NCBI GenBank assembly: GCA_029267455.1
Contig: JAJUIX010000057.1
Span: 1-7,554 of the forward strand
Length of the DNA: 7,554 bases
DNA from: Enteractinococcus sp.
Lineage (GTDB): Bacteria; Actinomycetota; Actinomycetes; Actinomycetales; Micrococcaceae
Direction: 5' to 3'
In this document: positions 1-5,687 of the stretch, one piece after another
Layout of the letters: every line of letters begins with the position of its first letter
Position numbering within the stretch: the first letter of the stretch is position 1
Position numbers and translations under genes: made by a program
Notes under the pieces: model-generated
Told to the model about the DNA's origin: nothing
Database searches by the model: none
What the model saw: only the letters and a program-made list of their open reading frames with translations

Positions 1-399
1 GGCGCGAAGCAGCGCAATCGACAATCCACCGGACCCCACGCCGGCTTCGACGACTCTAGCGCCGGGAAAAATGTCGGCCATGTGAATGATTTGTCCCGTG
101 TCTTTCGGGTAAATGACCGTGGCACCGCGCGGCATGGACAATACATAATCCGAGATCAGTGGCCGTAAGACCTGATATTCGAAACCGTGGGTATTTTCGA
201 TCACCACGCCTTCAGGTCCCCCAATGATTTCGTCATGATGTAATACCCCGTGCTGGGTGTGGAAGGATTCACCTGCCATCAGGGTGATCGTATGAAGTTT
301 GCCGCGCTCATCGGTGAGTTGCACGCGCTCGCCGGCACGCAGAGGTCCGCGCCGGGTTTGGGCTCCGATCGGTTGCGTGTGGTCACCCGAGGTGGTCAT
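1..399 (-). CDS. trmI: tRNA (adenine-58-N1)-methyltransferase TrmI, N-terminal part (C-terminus beyond left edge)
   Basis: This enzyme methylates N1 of adenine 58 in the T-loop of tRNAs using S-adenosylmethionine; in bacteria it acts in the cytoplasm as a homotetramer. Only the first 133 residues are in the window and the frame stays open to base 1. Residues 1-80 look like the small N-terminal beta domain, with RAGERVQLTD near 21-30. The segment around 88-110 (SMPRGATVIYPKD, then QIIHMADIFPGA) is the signature stretch of actinobacterial TrmI. SAM-binding motif I follows as VVEAGVGSGGLS at 116-127. The ATG at 397-399 is chosen because AAAGGA lies 7 nt upstream. The gene begins 25 nt after the stop of the membrane protease gene on the same strand, so the two are probably cotranscribed. 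In many actinobacteria trmI sits next to the Pup-proteasome genes; whether that holds here lies outside the window. The identification is firm. Confidence 0.95.
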   Translation of the reverse strand, partial: MTTSGDHTQPIGAQTRRGPLRAGERVQLTDERGKLHTITLMAGESFHTQHGVLHHDEIIGGPEGVVIENTHGFEYQVLRPLISDYVLSMPRGATVIYPKDTGQIIHMADIFPGARVVEAGVGSGGLSIALLRA

Positions 400-424
400 G
401 TAGTGGTCCTTTCGAAGACTGAGA

Positions 425-1597
425 TTAGGCATGAAGGCGTCTGGCCAGCACATCTGGCGTGATAATACCGATAATTCGGTGTGGGGTTTCGGAATCGTCT
501 AGGACGGCGATGACATTATTGGGGAATTCCATGAATCTGGTGAACAGCTCCTCGACAGAATCCGATATACGAATATGTGCCGCAGGATTGACGCGGCGCG
601 AAACCGCACTGACGGGCAGCTGCCAAGATCCCCGAGGTACTGTGGCTAATGCTCCATAATCAATCAACCCAACCAGTCGTTCATGGCCGGTCGTGTCAGA
701 AACGTCCAATACAGCAATGGGGAGTTGTTCATATTCATCACCGGGATGGATTCCGGTCAGCAATGGGGTGAGCTTGGCGATTGGGGCATCGGCCAAGATG
801 GTGCGCACCGGCGTCATTAAATCGGTAATGCGCATCCGTTCCGCCAGCATCTGCAGCTCCGCTGAGCGAATCGCACCGGATGCAGCCTGCCAGAGCATGG
901 TACCGATCATGAGAACGATCAGCAGCCCGAAGATCGATACCTCACCGGTTTGCAGGTAGGGCACCACTACCCCGCCGATGAGTAAGAGCACGACGATGAT
1001 GCGGCCCGACCAGCCGGCGGCACGCATGCCGCGGGCCCGTGAACCGGTGGCGGCCCATACCCCAGATTCGACCACTCGACCCCCGTCGAGCGGATGGCCG
1101 GGTAATAAATTAAAGAGACCGATGAGCAGGTTGGTCCACACGGTAACCGTCAGCAACACCATGGTGGTGTTCGTGGGTTCGACGAGCAGCTGCGATAATC
1201 CCCAGGCGATTCCGGCGATCGCGAGGTTCGAGAGGGGACCGACAATTGCCACGGTTAACGACCGCCACGGGGTTTGTGCTTTGCCCCTGGAAGAGTGTTG
1301 GTACAGCGTGGCACCACCCCAGAAATTCAGGATGATTTCGTTGACCTGCCAGCCGAATGACCTCGCCGCCAAAGCGTGAGCCAATTCGTGAATCAATACC
1401 GTGCCGAACATAATGAGCACGAAAAAGGCCGAGACGGCCCACGTCCAACCGACTGAAGCATCCGGTATGGCTTGGGCAAAGGTTGGACGGAACAACACCA
1501 TGATCAGGACCGCAAAGATCCACCACGACCAGCTGACGTAAATGGGCACGTCGGCTACCGAGGCAATTTTGAGGCCTTTTCTGGAGGTGATGGCCAT
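425..1597 (-). CDS. site-2-type intramembrane zinc metalloprotease (peptidase family M50) with C-terminal CBS pair
   Basis: A 390-residue polytopic membrane protein of the M50 family, which cleaves substrates inside or near the membrane. The zinc-binding HEXXH is seen as HELAH at residues 70-74, inside the second hydrophobic segment. The third zinc ligand lies in NLLPGHPLDGG at 163-173 (Asp171). About six hydrophobic segments are visible, at roughly 20-37, 50-80, 114-140, 145-170, 198-215 and 220-240. Residues from about 256 to the end resemble two CBS domains (RITDLMTP starts the first, ISDSVEELF lies in the second), which in other proteins sense adenine nucleotides. The ATG at 1597 is preferred because AAGGA stands 6 nt upstream; an in-frame GTG at 1642 has no convincing ribosome binding site. 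trmI follows after 25 nt. The family is clear, but the substrate cannot be read from sequence. An M50 protease next to trmI is, from memory, a recurrent actinobacterial arrangement. Confidence 0.92.
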   Translation of the reverse strand: MAITSRKGLKIASVADVPIYVSWSWWIFAVLIMVLFRPTFAQAIPDASVGWTWAVSAFFVLIMFGTVLIHELAHALAARSFGWQVNEIILNFWGGATLYQHSSRGKAQTPWRSLTVAIVGPLSNLAIAGIAWGLSQLLVEPTNTTMVLLTVTVWTNLLIGLFNLLPGHPLDGGRVVESGVWAATGSRARGMRAAGWSGRIIVVLLLIGGVVVPYLQTGEVSIFGLLIVLMIGTMLWQAASGAIRSAELQMLAERMRITDLMTPVRTILADAPIAKLTPLLTGIHPGDEYEQLPIAVLDVSDTTGHERLVGLIDYGALATVPRGSWQLPVSAVSRRVNPAAHIRISDSVEELFTRFMEFPNNVIAVLDDSETPHRIIGIITPDVLARRLHA

Positions 1598-1732
1598 AGT
1601 CCGTCCTTGTCGCTGATATGGATGTACGTTAAACTCTGCCACACTTTGCTGGGGATACCGCCGACTGCGCCGGGGTGCTGAGGCATTGCGCTGTTGGCGT
1701 GGTTATGAGCGCGATGCCGAGTTAGCTAAGCT

Positions 1733-1779
1733 GGAGGGACTAGTTTTTGTTGCACGTAGTGAATGGATTATATGTCTGA
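1733..1779 (+). promoter_or_regulatory. strong Shine-Dalgarno-like GGAGGG facing a 10-codon TTG-started ORF that overlaps the PAC2 start
   Basis: GGAGGG occupies 1733-1738. It is too far from the PAC2 start codons at 1763 and 1772 to serve them well (24 and 33 nt). It is 8 nt from a TTG at 1747, which opens a 10-codon frame ending in TGA at 1777-1779, in a different frame from PAC2. A TGA at 1760-1762 stands directly before the 1763 ATG, so PAC2 cannot extend upstream. The arrangement could be a translated leader that couples to PAC2 initiation, or a chance purine run. The rest of the 165-bp divergent region (1598-1762) shows no promoter I would defend. Confidence 0.25.
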
Positions 1780-2719
1780 TTTTTCTGGTACCGACCAGAA
1801 CTTCTTGGGCTGGTTGACGCACCATACCCCAGCCTTGTCAGGTCGGACGTCTCGGCCCGCACGGATTCTGGTTGCAGCATTTGAGGGTTGGTCTGATGCT
1901 GGCGACGCGGCCTCAGATGCCATTGAAGAAATCGCACGCCAAACCAATGCTGAACTCATCACCGAGCTCAACCAAGATGAATATTACGACTATCAGGTCA
2001 CTCGCCCGGTGGTCACCCGAAATGCGGACGGATCCGGGCACATTGACTGGCCGCGCACCAGAGTATTTCATGCAGGTGCCGGCCAAGCCCATCCGGACCA
2101 GCCTGAACTGTACCTTGTGTTGGGCACCGAACCGAGCTTACGGTGGCGACACTTCGTCAAAGAAATCCTCGATGCGGCAGAAGAATGGGATATTGATGCC
2201 GTTGTGGTTGCCGGTGCACTGCTGGCCGATGTACCGCACTCGCGTCCTTTAACGCCCACCAAATCTTCGGCCTCGGAGTCGCTGCGCGACGCCCTGGAGG
2301 GCTATCGAAAACCCACGTATGAGGGGCCTACAGGCATTACCGGTGTGCTCACCGATGCGGCAGCGAATCGGGGTTGGCCGACTGTCGCGACTTGGGTCTC
2401 GGTCCCCCACTATGTTGCCCAAGCACCATCGCCAAAAGCCCAGCTTGCTTTGGTCCGCGAATTAGAGGATCTGCTCGGCTTGCGATTGCACTTAAAGCCG
2501 CTCGCCGATGATGCGGCGGCCTGGGAACGCGGGGTCGATGAATTAGCGGCGGAAGATCCGGATGTTGCCGCGTATATTCAGCAGCTTGAACAAGCACGCG
2601 ATACTGAACAGCTTCCGGAAGCATCGGGTGAACATATCGCGAAAGAATTCGAGCGCTATCTCAAACGCCGTGATGAAGACGGTGGCGGGTCCGCAACACA
2701 AGGTGGCGGAACCCGCTAA
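1763..2719 (+). CDS. PAC2 (proteasome assembly chaperone) family protein
   Basis: A soluble protein of 318 residues belonging to the bacterial PAC2 superfamily, named for the eukaryotic proteasome assembly chaperone; the biochemical role of the bacterial members is not settled. The family hallmark is the N-terminal strand and helix ILVAAFEGWSDAGDAASDAI at residues 35-54. A conserved GALLADVPHSRP follows at 151-162, then GITGVLTDAA and a VPHYVAQAPSPKA segment at 204-216. Residues after about 250 are helical and charged, ending in a low-complexity Gly/Ser/Thr tail. Length fits the actinobacterial family. The ATG at 1763 is taken as start because an in-frame TGA lies directly before it. The ATG at 1772 (residue 4) is an equally possible start, and neither has a well-placed ribosome binding site. 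The gene diverges from the protease gene and converges on mshC. From memory, the M. tuberculosis member (Rv2125) also lies in the interval between proteasome genes and mshC, so this placement looks ancestral. Confidence 0.9.
   Translation: MDYMSDFSGTDQNFLGWLTHHTPALSGRTSRPARILVAAFEGWSDAGDAASDAIEEIARQTNAELITELNQDEYYDYQVTRPVVTRNADGSGHIDWPRTRVFHAGAGQAHPDQPELYLVLGTEPSLRWRHFVKEILDAAEEWDIDAVVVAGALLADVPHSRPLTPTKSSASESLRDALEGYRKPTYEGPTGITGVLTDAAANRGWPTVATWVSVPHYVAQAPSPKAQLALVRELEDLLGLRLHLKPLADDAAAWERGVDELAAEDPDVAAYIQQLEQARDTEQLPEASGEHIAKEFERYLKRRDEDGGGSATQGGGTR
2685..2716 (+). terminator. hairpin at the 3' end of the PAC2 gene, possible terminator
   Basis: GCGGGTCCG at 2685-2693 pairs with CGGAACCCGC at 2707-2716, giving nine GC-rich pairs with one bulged A and a 13-nt loop. 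It lies in the last codons of the PAC2 gene, just before its stop, and 22 bp ahead of the convergent mshC stop. No T-run follows, so it would be an atypical terminator without a U-tract, or simply a feature of the Gly-rich tail. Confidence 0.3.
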
Positions 2720-2737
2720 CCGTCTCCGGCGGCTGCC

Positions 2738-4012
2738 TTAGTACAGCTTGATCCCCAGGAGAGCGTCTAAGACCACTACCGCATTGATCGACGGTAGCGC
2801 CTTGTCACGTGGTTGTGCTTCGTCTAGACGTTTCTTAGCCCAGCGGTCTACGGCGTGCAATGCAGCAGGGGCATTTAGATCGTCAGACAGGGCGGCAAAG
2901 ATCTCGGTGGTGAGCGTTTCGGCGTCTCCGCGCTGTTCGAATGCGACAGCCTCGCGCCATGAGGAGAGCCGTTTGGTGGCTTCCGCAAGGGCTTCATCGG
3001 TGTATGACCAGTCACTGCGGTAATGGTTATCGAGCAATAAGGCACGAATTGCCATCGGTGATTCGCCGCGCGCCACCAAGTTGGAAACCAGTTCCAGATT
3101 GCCCAAGGATTTCGACATTTTCACGCCGTCGAGGCCAACCATGCCCGAGTGGACGTACAACTGCGCCATCGGCTTATGGGTGACGGCAGTGGCATGGGCG
3201 GCAGAGAATTCGTGGTGCGGGAACCGCAAATCGGAGCCGCCGCCCTGGACGGTAAACGGCGTAGGCAGAGTGTTGTAGGCGATTGCAGAACACTCCACGT
3301 GCCATCCTGGACGCCCAGCACCGAGGACATCGTCATGCCAGTAGGGCTCACCGTCGCGTCGTGCAGACCAGACGAGTGGGTCCAGCGGATTTCGTTTGCC
3401 CGGCCGATCTGGGTCGCCCCCGCGTTCGGGGAAGTATTCGACCATTTCGTCTTGTGTGTGCGCCCCGACTGTCCCGAGACGCCAACTCGTGCGTTCGTGA
3501 GCGGCGTCGATAGAAAAGTAAATATCGCCGTCGGGATTGTGCTCGTCGCCGGGCACCGTGTAGGTCACGCCCAGATCGACCATTTGGCGAACCAGGGTGC
3601 GCACCCAGTCCACTGTCTCAGTTACTCCCAGATAGTGCGAGGGAGCCAGCACATTGAGGTGTTGCATATCAGAACGGAACAGGTCGGTCTGGTCCTGGCT
3701 GAGTTCTTGATAATCGATCCCGAGCTCGTTGGCGCGCTCAAATAATGGATCATCCACGTCGGTGACGTTCTGGGTGTAGGTCACCCGATAGCCGGCCGCG
3801 ATCCAGTAACGATACAGCAGATCGAAGGTCACATAGGTGTTTGCATGACCAAGATGGGTCGCGTCGTAGGGCGTGATACCGCAGACGTACATGGTGGCAT
3901 GGTTGTTTTCGACACACACGCGTTGTTTTTGTTGTGTGGCAGTGTCGAATAACCGCAGGTTGTCGCGTTGGACGGGTAAGGCCACCGGGAAGGGGGTGAT
4001 CCAGGATTTCAT
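2738..4012 (-). CDS. mshC: L-cysteine:1D-myo-inositol 2-amino-2-deoxy-alpha-D-glucopyranoside ligase MshC (mycothiol biosynthesis)
   Basis: MshC joins cysteine to GlcN-inositol with ATP hydrolysis to AMP and PPi, the penultimate step of mycothiol synthesis, in the cytoplasm. The 424-residue product has the class I aminoacyl-tRNA-synthetase fold shared with cysteinyl-tRNA synthetase. It shows CGITPYDATHLGHA at 44-57 (zinc-ligand Cys44 and the HIGH-type motif), WHVECSAIA at 237-245 (zinc-ligand Cys241), GGGSDLRFPHHE at 257-268, and KMSKS at 298-302. SWITPFPVALP at the N-terminus and the TPYDATHLGHA form of the motif separate MshC from CysS. The length matches MshC (about 410-420) and is shorter than CysS. 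The ATG at 4012 has GAGAGG 4 nt upstream; an in-frame GTG at 4081 would overlap uppP and lacks support. The gene lies 52 nt downstream of uppP on the same strand. Its presence marks the host as a mycothiol-using actinobacterium. Confidence 0.96.
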   Translation of the reverse strand: MKSWITPFPVALPVQRDNLRLFDTATQQKQRVCVENNHATMYVCGITPYDATHLGHANTYVTFDLLYRYWIAAGYRVTYTQNVTDVDDPLFERANELGIDYQELSQDQTDLFRSDMQHLNVLAPSHYLGVTETVDWVRTLVRQMVDLGVTYTVPGDEHNPDGDIYFSIDAAHERTSWRLGTVGAHTQDEMVEYFPERGGDPDRPGKRNPLDPLVWSARRDGEPYWHDDVLGAGRPGWHVECSAIAYNTLPTPFTVQGGGSDLRFPHHEFSAAHATAVTHKPMAQLYVHSGMVGLDGVKMSKSLGNLELVSNLVARGESPMAIRALLLDNHYRSDWSYTDEALAEATKRLSSWREAVAFEQRGDAETLTTEIFAALSDDLNAPAALHAVDRWAKKRLDEAQPRDKALPSINAVVVLDALLGIKLY

Positions 4013-4027
4013 GAAACCTCTCAAGTT

Positions 4028-4069
4028 CCTAACACATGATGATAATTCTGATGGGTCAAAACTGTTAGG
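4028..4069 (-). repeat. 7-bp inverted repeat spanning the uppP-mshC gap
   Basis: CCTAACA at 4028-4034 and TGTTAGG at 4063-4069 are perfect inverted copies separated by 28 nt. The right copy contains the uppP stop codon, and the left copy lies just ahead of the mshC ribosome binding site. In the transcript it could fold as a stem with a long AT-rich loop. The loop also holds a TATCAT (-10-like) at 4039-4044 reading toward mshC, but no good -35 stands at the right distance. Function is unproven. Confidence 0.3.
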
Positions 4070-4898
4070 CGTTAATAACACCTAGGCCAAGCAGGATGTA
4101 CAGCGTCACGCCCAGCAAGATGCGGTACCACACAAAGATTTTGAATGAGTTGGTCGCGATGAAGCGCATCAGCCACGCGATCACGGCGTAGCCTACGATA
4201 AACGCCACTACGGTCGCTACCATCGTCTCGGGCAGCCCATAAGCGGCCTGTGGGTCTGGCTCTGCGATCGACTGGCCAAGTTTATAGAAGCCAGAGGCAA
4301 ATACCGCAGGCACAGCGAGGAGAAATGCGTAGCGAGCGGCAGCGCGCCGGGTATAGCCCAGGGCCAAACCCATGGTGATCGTTCCGCCCGAACGAGACAC
4401 ACCGGGAATGAGTGCTAAAGATTGGGCCAACCCGTACAGGATGCCGTCCCGCCAGGTGAGCCGAGTCAGTGGTTTCATCTGTTGGCCCCACGTGTCGGCC
4501 ATGGCCAGGAATACCCCGAAGATAATGAGCATCGTCGCAACGATCCACAGTGACCGGAACGTGGTGTCGATGGTGTCTTCGAATAACAGTCCGAGCACAC
4601 CGATGGGGATGGAACCGACGATGATGAGCCAGCCCATTTTGGCATCAGGGTCGGAGTGTTTAACTTTCCCAATGAGCGCTTTAAACCATTGAGCAATGAT
4701 TCGGGTAATGTCGCGCCAAAAATATAATAGGACCGCGAGTTCAGTGCCAATTTGGGTAATGGCGGTAAAGGCTGTACCGGGATCTGCTGCACCAGGTAAG
4801 AATTCACCCACGACACGCAGGTGCGCCGAGGATGAGATCGGCAAAAATTCGGTTAAGCCTTGGACCAGGCCAAGGATGATCGCTTCAATCCAGTTCAC
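4065..4898 (-). CDS. uppP: undecaprenyl-diphosphate phosphatase UppP (BacA family)
   Basis: This integral membrane enzyme removes a phosphate from undecaprenyl diphosphate, regenerating the lipid carrier for peptidoglycan and other wall polymers; extra copies are known to give bacitracin resistance in other species. The 277-residue length is typical. Both active-site signatures are intact: [15 protein letters not shown] at 13-27 (Glu17, the serine cluster, His26) and PGVSRSGGT at 165-173 (the catalytic arginine). Several hydrophobic helices follow to the C-terminus. The start is a GTG at 4898 with AGGG about 8 nt upstream; a later start would remove the first signature. The gene follows the acidic-tail gene by 59 nt and precedes mshC by 52 nt on the same strand, so one transcript may cover all three. 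uppP near mshC is, from memory, also the arrangement in Mycobacterium (Rv2136c and Rv2130c). The identification is firm. Confidence 0.96.
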   Translation of the reverse strand: MNWIEAIILGLVQGLTEFLPISSSAHLRVVGEFLPGAADPGTAFTAITQIGTELAVLLYFWRDITRIIAQWFKALIGKVKHSDPDAKMGWLIIVGSIPIGVLGLLFEDTIDTTFRSLWIVATMLIIFGVFLAMADTWGQQMKPLTRLTWRDGILYGLAQSLALIPGVSRSGGTITMGLALGYTRRAAARYAFLLAVPAVFASGFYKLGQSIAEPDPQAAYGLPETMVATVVAFIVGYAVIAWLMRFIATNSFKIFVWYRILLGVTLYILLGLGVINA

Positions 4899-4957
4899 CT
4901 GGTCAACCCTACGACACTCACGTCAAAGTTTTGTGAAGCTACGCCTGCTTGAAGCGG

Positions 4958-5272
4958 TTAGTTGTCGCTATCTTCCTCGTCATCAAGGTCATCTTCATCC
5001 TCGATGTCGAGTTCGTCATAGTCGTCCTCGTCGTCGAAATCTTCAAAATCGACGTCGTCTTCGTCGTCCTCGTCTTCGAAGACATCGAGCGGGGTAACCT
5101 CACCGGTGGCGTCGTAGAGGGCATCTTCGTAGCCTTCGAATGCATCAGCCAGTGCGTAATAGGCGTGCTCTAACGCAGGATCATCGTCGCCACGTTTATT
5201 GGTTGCGGCGGCCAGATGTTCTTGGAGTGCTGAGATAAGTGCCTCTAACGACACGCGTGGATCGGTGCTCAT
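4958..5272 (-). CDS. conserved small protein of unknown function with a highly acidic C-terminal tail
   Basis: I do not recognise a function for this 104-residue protein. Residues 1-60 look like a small helical domain: DPRVSLEALISALQEHL at 4-20, an RGDDDPALEHAY turn, then a helix ending in YEDALYDATGEVTPLD. Residues 63-104 form the tail, in which I count 31 Asp or Glu among 42 residues. The rest are mostly single hydrophobic or aromatic residues spaced through it (V, F, F, F, Y, L, I, L). Such tails occur in DNA mimics and in nucleic-acid- or polymerase-binding proteins, but that is only analogy. Similar short proteins sit beside uppP in related Micrococcales as far as I recall, sometimes under the label primosomal protein, which I would not trust. 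The ATG at 5272 has no ribosome binding site, yet a promoter-like element ends 7 nt before it, suggesting a leaderless transcript. A GTG at 5311 would add 13 residues. Confidence 0.75.
   Translation of the reverse strand: MSTDPRVSLEALISALQEHLAAATNKRGDDDPALEHAYYALADAFEGYEDALYDATGEVTPLDVFEDEDDEDDVDFEDFDDEDDYDELDIEDEDDLDDEEDSDN
4961..5086 (-). repeat. low-complexity GAY/GAR codon tract encoding the acidic tail
   Basis: The stretch is made mainly of Asp and Glu codons, seen on the plus strand as repeated tc/gtc triplets. It matches tail residues 63-104 of the small protein. It is a plausible site of slippage and length variation between strains, although interrupted hydrophobic codons keep it from being a pure triplet repeat. 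Confidence 0.7.
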
Positions 5273-5279
5273 GGAGTCT

Positions 5280-5308
5280 AGGGTATCTTGGTTTGTCACA
5301 GGTGACCA
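5280..5308 (-). promoter_or_regulatory. candidate promoter for the acidic-tail gene, placed for a leaderless transcript
   Basis: Reading the minus strand, TGGTCA (5303-5308) and TACCCT (5280-5285) are separated by 17 nt. They match four of six bases of TTGACA and the TANNNT pattern of actinobacterial -10 boxes. TACCCT ends 7 nt before the ATG at 5272, so transcription would start at or next to the A of the start codon. No Shine-Dalgarno is present, which agrees with leaderless translation, common in actinobacteria. The placement is inferred from sequence only. Confidence 0.4.
5295..5306. promoter_or_regulatory. perfect dyad GTCAC-AG-GTGAC, operator-like
   Basis: Two 5-bp arms (5295-5299 and 5302-5306) are exact inverted copies with a 2-nt centre. 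The dyad overlaps the -35 hexamer and the upstream part of the spacer of the candidate promoter for the acidic-tail gene. A bound repressor there would block the polymerase. The match to known actinobacterial regulators such as the CRP-like GlxR is poor, and a 12-bp dyad can arise by chance. Confidence 0.25.
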
Positions 5309-5360
5309 CACTTCTCAACTTTGGATGCTCGGCCTGCTGCGAAACAGTCGAACTGGTACG

Positions 5361-5389
5361 TTCCGATTCTTACACAACCTGACTACAGT
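5361..5389 (+). promoter_or_regulatory. candidate promoter for the DUF5703-like gene
   Basis: TTCCGA (5361-5366) and TACAGT (5384-5389) are separated by 17 nt, with TACAGT fitting the TANNNT -10 pattern. Transcription would start near 5396, leaving a leader of about 43 nt that carries the GAGGAGG ribosome binding site. The -10 lies within a small CTAC-A-GTAG dyad. Confidence 0.35.
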
Positions 5390-5423
5390 AGATGACATTA
5401 TTTTGAATTGGGTCGAATGCCAC

Positions 5424-5430
5424 GAGGAGG
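5424..5430 (+). promoter_or_regulatory. strong ribosome binding site deciding a GTG start
   Basis: GAGGAGG is a near-perfect Shine-Dalgarno sequence 8 nt before the GTG at 5439-5441. It fixes the start of the small downstream gene. The open frame extends far upstream to 5199 but has no other supported start, and the in-frame ATG at 5454 is 23 nt away. Confidence 0.8.
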
Positions 5431-5438
5431 ACCAACGC

Positions 5439-5678
5439 GTGCGAGAGACATCGATGGTAAGCAGTGTTGATTCGCTCACCCGAAAACATGGTTGGGAATA
5501 TTTAGTTATTACTGTTGTCCCCGGCGAGTCTTTAGCCGAGGCGAGACAACGGCTCGTGGAGCACGCAGAATACGGTCACTGGGAGCTGCGGCGGACACTG
5601 GTGTATAAGGGTGGCACTCGACGATTCTGGTTGCGGCGCAAAGCCATGAAGGTCGAGTCCACCCTCATGGTGGTCTAG
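5439..5678 (+). CDS. DUF5703-like small conserved protein
   Basis: A 79-residue soluble protein resembling the actinobacterial DUF5703 family; no function is known to me. The recognisable core runs from WEYLVITVVPGESL at 19-32 through ARQRLVEHAEYGHWELRRT at 35-53 to VYKGGTRRFWLRRKAMKVE at 55-73. It reads as a strand, a helix, then a basic strand pair, a compact alpha-beta fold with a cluster of arginines near the end. The basic end could suit binding to nucleic acid or to an acidic partner, but that is inference. The GTG at 5439 is chosen for its GAGGAGG at ideal spacing. The gene diverges from the acidic-tail gene and converges on the flavoprotein gene with only 9 nt between stops. In Arthrobacter-type genomes I recall the same family near uppP and an M20 peptidase. 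Confidence 0.8.
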   Translation: MRETSMVSSVDSLTRKHGWEYLVITVVPGESLAEARQRLVEHAEYGHWELRRTLVYKGGTRRFWLRRKAMKVESTLMVV

Positions 5679-5685
5679 CGCGACC
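5651..5685. terminator. interrupted hairpin between convergent genes, possible bidirectional terminator
   Basis: GGTCG (5651-5655) pairs with CGACC (5681-5685), AG with CT (5656-5657 with 5675-5676), and CCACC (5659-5663) with GGTGG (5669-5673). The loop is 5 nt, with one T-T mismatch and a 4-nt bulge. It covers the DUF5703 stop codon, 3 bp short of the convergent flavoprotein stop. There is no U-tract on either side, so termination activity is a guess from position and pairing. Confidence 0.35.
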
Positions 5686-5687
5686 TC

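Noticed and set aside
978..1379. 133-codon plus-strand open frame
   Set aside because: Antisense to the conserved membrane and zinc-motif region of the M50 protease; composition is that of a reversed membrane protein gene.
1598..1642. Upstream GTG start of the M50 protease at 1642
   Set aside because: No convincing ribosome binding site, whereas the ATG at 1597 has AAGGA 6 nt upstream.
3149..3745. 198-codon plus-strand open frame
   Set aside because: It lies wholly antisense inside mshC, whose motifs are intact on the other strand; the product resembles no family and no ribosome binding site is evident. It is a coding shadow.
4013..4081. Upstream GTG start of mshC at 4081
   Set aside because: It would overlap the end of uppP and add 23 residues unlike MshC; the ATG at 4012 has a ribosome binding site and begins with the conserved SWITP region.
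4961..5086. CRISPR or tandem repeat array
   Set aside because: The periodicity is that of Asp/Glu codons, with no repeat-spacer structure.
4939..5145. Thr/Ser/Lys/Met-rich 68-codon minus-strand frame
   Set aside because: It is the acidic-tail codon tract read in another frame; its low complexity comes directly from the GAY/GAR repeats.
5292..5308. CRP/GlxR-type operator
   Set aside because: The dyad spacing and outer bases do not fit the TGTGA-N6-TCACA pattern; kept only as an unnamed dyad.
5199..5438. Upstream extension of the DUF5703-like frame
   Set aside because: It overlaps the acidic-tail gene and the candidate promoters, and no start there has support comparable to GAGGAGG before the GTG at 5439.
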